The position numbers and the translations under genes were made by a program. This document shows, piece after piece, positions 1 through 4,858 of a stretch of 11,624 nucleotides of DNA. Under the pieces are notes generated by a model. The model saw only the letters and a program-made list of their open reading frames with translations, ran no database searches and was not told the origin of the DNA. The DNA is from an uncultured Oscillibacter sp. (lineage in GTDB: Bacteria > Bacillota > Clostridia > Oscillospirales > Oscillospiraceae): assembly GCA_910588175.1 (NCBI GenBank), contig CAJUQQ010000055.1:1-11624 (forward strand). Reading direction: 5' to 3'. Numbering within the stretch: position 1 is the first letter of the stretch; every line of letters starts with the position of its first letter.

Positions 1-106
1 AGCGCTTGATGAAGGTGGACTTGCCGGTCCGCACCGGGCCCACCACGCCGATGTAAATATCTCCCGCCGTGCGGGTGGCGATATTCTGGTAGATGGTTGT
101 ATTCAT
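1..106 (-). CDS. spoIVA: Stage IV sporulation protein A, N-terminal part (cut by window edge)
   Basis: SpoIVA is the ATPase that polymerises on the mother-cell face of the forespore outer membrane and forms the base on which the spore coat is built. Only the first 35 codons are present. They carry the family N-terminus: a DIYIGVVGPVRTGKSTFIK stretch containing the Walker A P-loop (GPVRTGKST), almost the same as the B. subtilis N-terminus (GDIYLGVVGAVRTGKST). The start ATG at 104-106 is preceded by an AAAGGA ribosome site (116-121) with a 9-nt spacer. A sigma-E-type promoter lies upstream at 145-173, as expected for a mother-cell gene. The gene is divergent from the ABC operon. Its partners spoVM and sipL lie about 4 kb away on the same strand. 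The rest of the gene is outside the window, so its intactness cannot be judged. Confidence 0.96.
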   Translation of the reverse strand, partial: MNTTIYQNIATRTAGDIYIGVVGPVRTGKSTFIKR

Positions 107-144
107 AGTATCCCGTCCTTTTTCCGCTCCATATTCATGTTTCC

Positions 145-173
145 AATCTATGCCCGTCCCGGCCAAAGTATGA
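145..173 (-). promoter_or_regulatory. Sigma-E-type promoter of spoIVA
   Basis: On the minus strand, TCATACT (167-173) and CATAGATT (145-152) are separated by exactly 14 nt. The B. subtilis sigma-E consensus is kmATATT, 14-15 nt, CATACAnT. The -10 box differs from it at one informative base, and the -35 box keeps the central ATA. The predicted start of transcription, near 138, gives a leader of about 30 nt with the ribosome site inside it. spoIVA is a sigma-E gene in spore-formers studied so far, which supports the call. Confidence 0.7.
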
Positions 174-246
174 CGGCCCGTCTGGTTTTAGCGGAAACGG
201 ATAAAAACCACCGCTTAATAAAGGGATGATTTGGTCGAAATAACGC

Positions 247-275
247 TTTACAGCCGTTCTTTAATATGGTAAACT
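247..275 (+). promoter_or_regulatory. Sigma-A-like promoter of the ABC transporter operon
   Basis: TTTACA (247-252) is followed after 17 nt by TAAACT (270-275). The -10 box is preceded by TGG, an extended -10 (TGn) arrangement. Transcription would begin near 282 and give a leader of about 45 nt that contains the small hairpin at 291-308 and the GGAGG ribosome site. No operator is recognised with confidence. Confidence 0.55.
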
Positions 276-290
276 GCTAGCGTATTAAAC

Positions 291-308
291 GAGCGGGACC
301 GCCCGCTC
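291..308 (+). promoter_or_regulatory. Small stem-loop in the 5' leader of the ABC operon
   Basis: A perfect 7-bp stem (GAGCGGG / CCCGCTC) with an ACCG loop ends five bases before the GGAGG ribosome site. It has no T run, so it is not an intrinsic terminator. It could stabilise the mRNA end or affect access to the ribosome site. It could also form by chance in GC-rich DNA. Confidence 0.35.
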
Positions 309-313
309 AATTT

Positions 314-318
314 GGAGG
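314..318 (+). promoter_or_regulatory. Ribosome binding site that fixes the lipoprotein start
   Basis: GGAGG directly abuts the ATG at 319, leaving no spacer. The in-frame ATG at 328 is 9 nt away, a normal distance. The start is therefore placed at 328, with 331 the next-best choice. Confidence 0.7.
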
Positions 319-327
319 ATGAAAAAT

Positions 328-1227
328 ATGATGAAAAACAAAAAGTTTTGGGCTCTCCTGCTAGCCCTTACCATGGCTTTCAGCCTGGCCGCCTGCGGCG
401 GGAAAGACGGAAGCGACGGTAAAAGTCAGGACAGCGGCGCTCCGGCGGCCGCCCCGGAGGAGCAGAAAACCGGCGATGCCGGAGAAGATCAAAAAGATTC
501 TGACAGCGATCTGGCCTATGTCCAGGGCAAGGGCACCCTTGTAGTGGGCATGACGGACTTTGCCCCCATGGATTACCGGGACGCGAACGGCAATTGGATC
601 GGCTTCGACGCCGATATGGCCACCGCCTTTGCCGAAAGCCTGGGCGTCAAGGTTGAGTTCCAGGAAATCACCTGGGATTACAAGGTCATGGAACTGAACG
701 CCAAAAGCATCGACTGCGTCTGGAACGGCATGACCCTGAACGACGAGGTCAAAGCCGCCATGGACACCGGAAATCCCTACTGCCTCAACGCTCAAGTGCT
801 GGTGGTCCCCGCCGGCAAGGCCGCGGACTTCGAAAACCTGAGCAGTCTGGAGGGCCTGAACGTGGCCGTGGAATCCGGCTCCGCCGGTGAGGACGCCGCC
901 GAAGCTCTGGGCGCTTCCACCACTGCCGTGGCCAAGCAGGCCGACGCGGTAATGGAGGTCTCCGCAGGCACCGCCGACGCCGCCGTAATTGACCTTCTGA
1001 TGGCCGGCGCCATGATTGGCGAGGGTACCAACTACGAGAATCTTACGTATACGATGAACCTGAACACCGTTCAGGGCCTAGAGTCCGAGGAGTACGGCGT
1101 GGGCTTCCGCAAGGGCTCCGATCTAGTGGCCGCGTGGAACGAGTTCTGGACCGCTGCCATTGCCGGCGGCTCCGTTCTGGAGACCGGCACCACTTACGGC
1201 GTGCAGGAGTCTCTGATTCTGGAGTAA
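328..1227 (+). CDS. Amino-acid-type ABC transporter substrate-binding lipoprotein
   Basis: This is the extracytoplasmic solute receptor of a polar amino-acid-type ABC importer (SBP_bac_3, cluster 3), anchored as a lipoprotein on the outer face of the membrane. The 299-residue product starts with a lysine-rich signal peptide and a lipobox LAAC, with the acylated Cys at about residue 23. A flexible linker rich in Asp, Ala, Gly, Lys and Glu runs to about residue 61. The two-lobed binding domain follows, with GTLVVGMTDFAPMDY at its start, IGFDADMA, and WNGMTLNDE at 132-140. The Asp at 222 (AAVIDLLMAG) matches the position that holds the ligand amino group in this family. The Arg that normally binds the ligand carboxylate just after the NGMT motif is replaced by Val141, so the substrate cannot be assigned. 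It is first in its operon and is followed by a UUCG hairpin. An alternative start at 319 would add three residues. Confidence 0.93.
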   Translation: MMKNKKFWALLLALTMAFSLAACGGKDGSDGKSQDSGAPAAAPEEQKTGDAGEDQKDSDSDLAYVQGKGTLVVGMTDFAPMDYRDANGNWIGFDADMATAFAESLGVKVEFQEITWDYKVMELNAKSIDCVWNGMTLNDEVKAAMDTGNPYCLNAQVLVVPAGKAADFENLSSLEGLNVAVESGSAGEDAAEALGASTTAVAKQADAVMEVSAGTADAAVIDLLMAGAMIGEGTNYENLTYTMNLNTVQGLESEEYGVGFRKGSDLVAAWNEFWTAAIAGGSVLETGTTYGVQESLILE

Positions 1228-1245
1228 TTCCCTGTTGTATGCCCA

Positions 1246-1275
1246 CAAAGGCAGAGAGTTCGCTCTCTGCCTTTG
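1246..1275 (+). terminator. Perfect UUCG-capped hairpin between lipoprotein and permease genes
   Basis: A perfect 13-bp inverted repeat (CAAAGGCAGAGAG / CTCTCTGCCTTTG) closes on a TTCG tetraloop, one of the most stable RNA loops known. It begins 18 nt after the lipoprotein stop codon. It is followed by GCGGCGG rather than a T run, so a leaky terminator or a 3' mRNA-protecting element is more likely than a full stop. Such hairpins let a binding-protein gene be expressed above its permease and ATPase. That role is inferred. Confidence 0.7.
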
Positions 1276-1322
1276 CGGCGGTTTCCTCCCCGAAATTTCC
1301 AATGAAATGAGAGGACGATCTG

Positions 1323-2012
1323 ATGCTTTCCTTTTTTGGCTCCACGGAATTTCTTACGGTCCTATCCGCCCTGAATACTGGCTTCATCAAAACCCTCCAG
1401 CTCTTTTTTGTCACGCTGGTGGGAGCGGTCCCTCTGGGCCTGGTGATCTCCTTCGGCTCCATGAGCCGCGTCCCTCCCCTGCGGTGGCTGACCAAAACCG
1501 TGGTCTGGATTGTCCGGGGCACGCCGCTGGTCCTCCAGATTATCGCCCTGTACTACGTGCCCGGCCTGAAGGGCTTCCCCATTTGGAGCGGTGGTGAGTC
1601 CGGGAGGTTTACCGCCGTGGCGGTGGCCTTTGTTTTGAACTACGCCTGTTACTTCTCGGAAATTTACCGGGGCGGCATCCAGGGTGTGCCCGCCGGACAG
1701 CAGGAGGCCGGGCTGGTGCTGGGCATGACAAAGCGGCAGATTTTCTTCAAGATCACGCTGCTGCAAATGATCAAGCGAATTGTCCCACCCATGTCCAACG
1801 AGATCATCACCTTGGTCAAGGATACCTCCCTGGCCCGAGTGGTGGCCTTACAGGAGGTTATTTGGATGGGCGAATCCTTTATGAAGGGCAACCAGGGCTA
1901 TGCGGGTTTGGTGTGGCCGCTGTTCTTTACCGCTGTGTACTATCTTGTGTTCAGCGGCGTGGCGACCATCCTGTTGGGGAAGCTGGAAAAGAAACTGGAA
2001 TATTTCCGTTGA
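1323..2012 (+). CDS. Amino-acid-type ABC transporter permease (HisM/GlnP family)
   Basis: This is the membrane subunit of the importer, expected to work as a dimer that forms the transport path in the cytoplasmic membrane. The 229-residue protein has the usual length and about five hydrophobic segments. The RGTPLVLQ motif typical of polar amino-acid permeases is at residues 65-72. The EAA loop, which contacts the ATPase, runs from about 113 to 145 (EIYRGGIQGVP, then QEAGLVLGMT, with E128, A129 and G134). The start ATG has a GAGAGGA ribosome site (1309-1315) with a 7-nt spacer. The stop lies 16 nt before the ATPase gene. Only one permease gene is present, which suggests a homodimeric channel. 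The substrate class is inferred from family membership only. Confidence 0.93.
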   Translation: MLSFFGSTEFLTVLSALNTGFIKTLQLFFVTLVGAVPLGLVISFGSMSRVPPLRWLTKTVVWIVRGTPLVLQIIALYYVPGLKGFPIWSGGESGRFTAVAVAFVLNYACYFSEIYRGGIQGVPAGQQEAGLVLGMTKRQIFFKITLLQMIKRIVPPMSNEIITLVKDTSLARVVALQEVIWMGESFMKGNQGYAGLVWPLFFTAVYYLVFSGVATILLGKLEKKLEYFR

Positions 2013-2028
2013 GAGGAGGCTGTCAGCG

Positions 2029-2796
2029 ATGGCGATTTTAGCGGTCCAACACATTGAGAAGCACTTCGGGGACACCCAGGTCCTCAACGACATCAGTTTT
2101 TCCCTGGAGGAGGGCCAAGCACTGTCCATCATCGGCTCCTCCGGCTCCGGCAAAACCACGCTGCTCCGCTGTCTAAACTTTCTGGAGCGGCCGGACCACG
2201 GCGCTATTGCCGTAAAAGGCAATGTCATCTTTGACGCGTCGGACCCCTCCACCCAGGCGGAAAAGGACATCCGCCAAAAGCGGCTCCACTTCGGGTTGGT
2301 GTTCCAAAACTTCAACCTCTTCCCCCAGTACACAGCGTTGCAGAACGTTACCCTGGCCCGGGAACTGCTGGCCAAGGAGCGAGGCGGCGAGAGCAAAGAG
2401 GAGATTGGAAAGGCCGGCCGGGAGCTTCTGGCGCAGATGGGTCTGGCCGACCGGGCGGACCACTACCCCCACCAGCTCTCCGGCGGACAGCAGCAGCGGG
2501 TGGCCATTGCCCGGGCGCTGGCCCTCCATCCGGACATTCTCTGTTTTGATGAGCCCACCTCCGCCCTGGACCCGGAGCTCACCGGAGAAGTCCTGCGGGT
2601 CATTCGCTCCCTGGCGGAGCAGAAGACCACCATGATCATCGTCACCCACGAAATGGCCTTTGCCCGGGATGTGGCGGACCAGGTGATCTTTATGGACGGC
2701 GGCGTCATTGTGGAACAGGGCGCCCCCAGGGAGGTTATCGACCATCCGAAGGAGGAGCGGACAAAACAGTTTCTCTCCCGGTACGCAAACAGCTGA
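2029..2796 (+). CDS. Amino-acid-type ABC transporter ATP-binding protein (GlnQ/HisP family)
   Basis: This is the cytoplasmic ATPase that drives the importer. The 255-residue product has every expected motif: Walker A GSSGSGKTT (36-44), Q-loop Gln93 in VFQNFNLFP, the signature LSGGQQQR (150-157), Walker B ending in the catalytic Glu (CFDEPTSALD, D174 and E175), and the switch His207 (VTHEMAFA). The FQNFNLFP and THEMAFA forms are typical of the polar amino-acid group. The reading frame is open further upstream to 1900, but that part overlaps the permease. The ATG at 2029 has an AGGAGG site (2014-2019) with a 9-nt spacer and is the clear start. It is the last gene of the operon; a strong hairpin terminator begins 27 nt after its stop. 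Confidence 0.95.
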   Translation: MAILAVQHIEKHFGDTQVLNDISFSLEEGQALSIIGSSGSGKTTLLRCLNFLERPDHGAIAVKGNVIFDASDPSTQAEKDIRQKRLHFGLVFQNFNLFPQYTALQNVTLARELLAKERGGESKEEIGKAGRELLAQMGLADRADHYPHQLSGGQQQRVAIARALALHPDILCFDEPTSALDPELTGEVLRVIRSLAEQKTTMIIVTHEMAFARDVADQVIFMDGGVIVEQGAPREVIDHPKEERTKQFLSRYANS

Positions 2797-2823
2797 GGTT
2801 CCCCATCCCATAAAACGGCAAAC

Positions 2824-2857
2824 AAAGAAGCGCGGGAAGATGCTCCCGCGCTTCTTT
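2824..2857. terminator. Bidirectional intrinsic terminator between the ABC operon and sipL
   Basis: A perfect 14-bp stem (AAAGAAGCGCGGGA / TCCCGCGCTTCTTT) surrounds a 6-nt loop. On the plus strand it ends in TTCTTTT with a further T5 run nearby. On the minus strand it ends in TTCTTTGTTT, and the stem begins right at the sipL stop codon. One hairpin therefore serves both convergent transcripts. Confidence 0.85.
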
Positions 2858-4396
2858 TCATGCCCTTTTTCTGGGAATCAGCAGCATTTGGTCCTGAGGA
2901 ATTTCCTCCTCCCCCTCCAACTGGTTGGCGGAGAGGATGGCCGCGATAGTGGTGTTGTACTTCTTTGCCAAATCCCAGGCGCTTTCCTGCCGCCCGATGC
3001 ACCGCAGTACCAGAGAGGGTGCGCCGCCCAGATCCTTGGCGGTCTCTGTGTCCAGCTTCGCGGCGGAAACGCAGACCTTCTTCACCCTGGCCGCCGCCTC
3101 CACCTGGAAGTCTACCGGGAAGCGGACCTCGATGCCCCGGTCTCCCAAGGTGCCTTGAACCTCTTCGGCACAGACCGCCCGGGCGGTGATGCGGCAGTCT
3201 TCCGGCAGCTCCAGCTGACAGCCGGCATCTAGGCTCCGTTCTGCCACCAGAGGCACGCCGCCTTCGTCTAAGTACATCGCCCGGACAGTTACCCCAGCCC
3301 GAAGAACGGCCATATTTCCCTCCCGGCTGACGGATACCGCGCCGCACCTGGCGGACAGGGCCAGGATAGACTCCGCTACTACGCCGATCTCCAGCACCTC
3401 CCGTAGGGTCTGGCGGCGGGTCAGGTTTTCGCAAAAGCTGGTAATCGTCAGCGGTGCGGCTTCATAGGTCATATCATAGGCGGTGGAATACAGATCGCTG
3501 AGCAGGGTCAGCTCCCGTTCCTCCCGGAGCAGGGCCGTGGCGTGGAGATAGAGGGTCACGGCAATCTGGCGGCCCTCCGGGTCGTCCCCGTCAATTTGCA
3601 GGTCCGTCCCCGTCAACTGCAATTGCAGGCTGGCGGCGGAGCCCTCCACAGCTCCCTCCACCTCCATAATCTGGGAAAAGGGCAGCTCCGCAGAGGCGGA
3701 GCCGCAGTCCCCGTTGTGATCCCGGTAGAGCAGCCCGATGGAAAAGACGCCTTTGAAAATCAGCTTGCTTCCCACGATCTTCGTCTCCGTAACGGTGCTG
3801 GAAACCTGACTGGTCAGCAGTTCCGCCGCGCCCTCCCGGCCTGGAGAAAGGTTCATCTCCTCCGTGAAGGTGAAATCTTTTTCGGCGATGTGGGTCAGGA
3901 GTATGGCATGCTGCCCCTCCTGCCGCTTTTCCACCTGGAGGGCCGGCTCCGCCTCCGTGTCCTCGCAGAACACCAACGGCTTGCGTTGGTAGCCGGTCAG
4001 ATGGGTTACCAATTTGCAATGGGTGAATATTTTCCGGGGATTCAGCATCCGAGCCTCCAGAAATTCCGTCTCCGTCTCTGCCGTCAAGTGCTGGCAGCCC
4101 GGCAGAGCCCGGCCGTCGCTCTCGGCAGTGAAGGGGATGGCAAATTCCAGAGTGCGGACTCCGCCCTCCCCGTCGGGCGTATAGAGCACGGTGACCCGGA
4201 CCGTTCCGGACAGCTCCGCCTTTCCATCCCGCAGCTCCCGGCTGTGAAGATAGACCTTCCCGTCCGTTTGGATGATGCGGGCAATGTCGGGGCAGTAGTC
4301 CGGCACGATGGTTTCCGCTGTTTCCTCTTGCGTCAGGGTCAGTTCCCCGCCCGTCTCATAGGCGTCCAAAGACACACTTTTCAATTCCAGTTCCAT
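2858..4396 (-). CDS. sipL: SipL-like spore coat morphogenetic protein (DUF3794 + C-terminal LysM)
   Basis: SipL was defined in Clostridioides difficile as the clostridial functional counterpart of SpoVID: it binds SpoIVA through its LysM domain and is needed for the coat to stay on the forespore. This 512-residue protein has that architecture. There is a DUF3794-type beta-rich region near residues 15-100 (including TIVPDYCPDI), a second such region around 150-240, further beta-rich sequence, and a C-terminal LysM at about 463-508 (WDLAKKYNTTIAAI, then QMLLIP). No signal peptide or membrane segment is seen, which fits a mother-cell cytosolic protein. The frame is open upstream to 4435, but the ATG at 4396 has an AAGGAG site (4404-4409) with a 7-nt spacer. 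A sigma-E-type promoter (4441-4469) precedes it. The spoVM gene lies 73 nt upstream and spoIVA is at the window edge. A generic DUF3794/LysM protein is the fallback name. Confidence 0.88.
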   Translation of the reverse strand: MELELKSVSLDAYETGGELTLTQEETAETIVPDYCPDIARIIQTDGKVYLHSRELRDGKAELSGTVRVTVLYTPDGEGGVRTLEFAIPFTAESDGRALPGCQHLTAETETEFLEARMLNPRKIFTHCKLVTHLTGYQRKPLVFCEDTEAEPALQVEKRQEGQHAILLTHIAEKDFTFTEEMNLSPGREGAAELLTSQVSSTVTETKIVGSKLIFKGVFSIGLLYRDHNGDCGSASAELPFSQIMEVEGAVEGSAASLQLQLTGTDLQIDGDDPEGRQIAVTLYLHATALLREERELTLLSDLYSTAYDMTYEAAPLTITSFCENLTRRQTLREVLEIGVVAESILALSARCGAVSVSREGNMAVLRAGVTVRAMYLDEGGVPLVAERSLDAGCQLELPEDCRITARAVCAEEVQGTLGDRGIEVRFPVDFQVEAAARVKKVCVSAAKLDTETAKDLGGAPSLVLRCIGRQESAWDLAKKYNTTIAAILSANQLEGEEEIPQDQMLLIPRKRA

Positions 4397-4440
4397 GAAG
4401 AAACTCCTTCCTTTCCCGGCAGGTATAGAATCCATGTCCT

Positions 4441-4469
4441 ACTCTATGCGCCGCCGGGGCGGGATATGT
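4441..4469 (-). promoter_or_regulatory. Sigma-E-type promoter of sipL
   Basis: On the minus strand, ACATATC (4463-4469) and CATAGAGT (4441-4448) are 14 nt apart, the sigma-E spacing. The -10 box differs from the B. subtilis consensus CATACAnT at one informative base, the same C-to-G change seen in the spoIVA promoter of this window. The -35 box begins on the base right after the spoVM stop codon. sipL is expected to be a sigma-E gene from work in C. difficile. Confidence 0.68.
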
Positions 4470-4538
4470 TCAGACCTTGAAAATCTTCTTCAGAATACCC
4501 CGGAGCATTTTTGGGGACTTCCAAACCACGATATTCAT
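4470..4538 (-). CDS. spoVM: SpoVM: 22-residue amphipathic spore morphogenetic peptide
   Basis: SpoVM is a tiny amphipathic helix that recognises the convex forespore membrane and recruits SpoIVA. The product is 22 residues. Aligned without gaps to the 26-residue B. subtilis peptide, it keeps Lys7, Pro9, Lys10, Leu12, Gly14 and Ile15, with hydrophobic residues at 3-6, 11, 16, 19 and 20. Pro9 is important for SpoVM localisation in B. subtilis. The C-terminal tail is about four residues shorter. An AGGAGG site (4545-4550) lies 6 nt before the ATG, so it is clearly translatable. In B. subtilis spoVM lies downstream of prpC-prkC-rsgA, as here. It starts 20 nt after the stop of a 68-residue membrane protein gene and is followed by the sipL promoter. 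It is short enough for gene callers to miss. Confidence 0.88.
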   Translation of the reverse strand: MNIVVWKSPKMLRGILKKIFKV

Positions 4539-4558
4539 ATGACGCCTCCTCTCTGTTC

Positions 4559-4765
4559 TCAACGCCGGCAGCAGGCGCAGCCGCAGCCGATCAGCAAAAA
4601 CGCAACCAGGAACATCAGCACTCCGATGGGAAAAATCGCGGCAATCAAGATTCCCGCGCCCAAGGCCACGGCAAAAAGCCCCAGCAGGCGAATCCCGCCG
4701 CCGCCGTTCCCGCAGCCCCAATTTCCAAAACTTCCGCCACCGAAGCCACCATTTCCACAGTTCAT
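4559..4765 (-). CDS. Small glycine-rich, Cys-ended membrane protein of unknown function
   Basis: I do not recognise a family. The 68-residue product has a glycine-rich head (13 Gly among residues 1-24, with Cys3 and Cys18), then a hydrophobic stretch at about 27-60 that can form one long or two short membrane helices, and a C-terminus GCGCACCRR with Cys61, 63, 65 and 66 and two arginines. The ATG at 4765 has an AAGGAGG site (4775-4781) with a 9-nt spacer. The frame is open to 4840, but that extension would run through the rsgA terminator. It lies 20 nt upstream of spoVM, with no room for a separate promoter between them apart from within the gene, so the two are probably co-transcribed. A role in sporulation is a guess from position only. 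The strong ribosome site and clear protein layout argue that it is real. Confidence 0.7.
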   Translation of the reverse strand: MNCGNGGFGGGSFGNWGCGNGGGGIRLLGLFAVALGAGILIAAIFPIGVLMFLVAFLLIGCGCACCRR

Positions 4766-4793
4766 CGCGGCACGCCTCCTTTCCTTCCCTTCC

Positions 4794-4826
4794 AGTATAT
4801 ACGGAGGGGCTGTCCATGGTGTAAGA
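4794..4826 (-). promoter_or_regulatory. Weak promoter candidate for the small membrane protein-spoVM unit
   Basis: Because rsgA ends in a terminator, the small gene and spoVM need their own promoter in the 60-nt gap. The only -10-like element is TATATACT on the minus strand (4794-4801). A poor -35 (CTTACA) lies about 18 nt upstream of its TATATA part and overlaps the terminator's T run. No good sigma-E -35 box (kmATATT) is found at the right distance, so the sigma factor is unclear. Confidence 0.3.
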
Positions 4827-4857
4827 AAACCCCGCCTCAAATATAGAGGCGGGGTTT
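4827..4857 (-). terminator. Intrinsic terminator of the YugP-rsmB-rlmN-prpC-prkC-rsgA operon
   Basis: A perfect 12-bp stem (AAACCCCGCCTC / GAGGCGGGGTTT) with a 7-nt AT-only loop starts one base after the rsgA stop codon. On the minus strand it is followed by TTTTCTT (overlapping the stem end), a good intrinsic terminator tail. It separates the housekeeping operon from the sporulation genes downstream. Confidence 0.85.
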
Positions 4858-4858
4858 C

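Noticed and set aside
319..321. ATG at 319 as the lipoprotein start
   Set aside because: It directly abuts the GGAGG site with no spacer. The in-frame ATG at 328 has a normal 9-nt spacer.
1235..1597. A plus-strand frame covering the UUCG hairpin and the permease start
   Set aside because: It is out of frame with the permease, has no ribosome site, and its translation has no family features.
2463..3434. A minus-strand frame spanning the ABC ATPase 3' end, the terminator and sipL
   Set aside because: It crosses a strong bidirectional terminator and is out of frame with sipL. The product is Arg/Gly-rich, as expected of a shadow frame.
3542..4480. A 312-codon plus-strand frame opposite sipL
   Set aside because: It is antisense to a recognised DUF3794-LysM protein and runs past its start into spoVM. 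It has no domain or suitable context, so it is a shadow frame.
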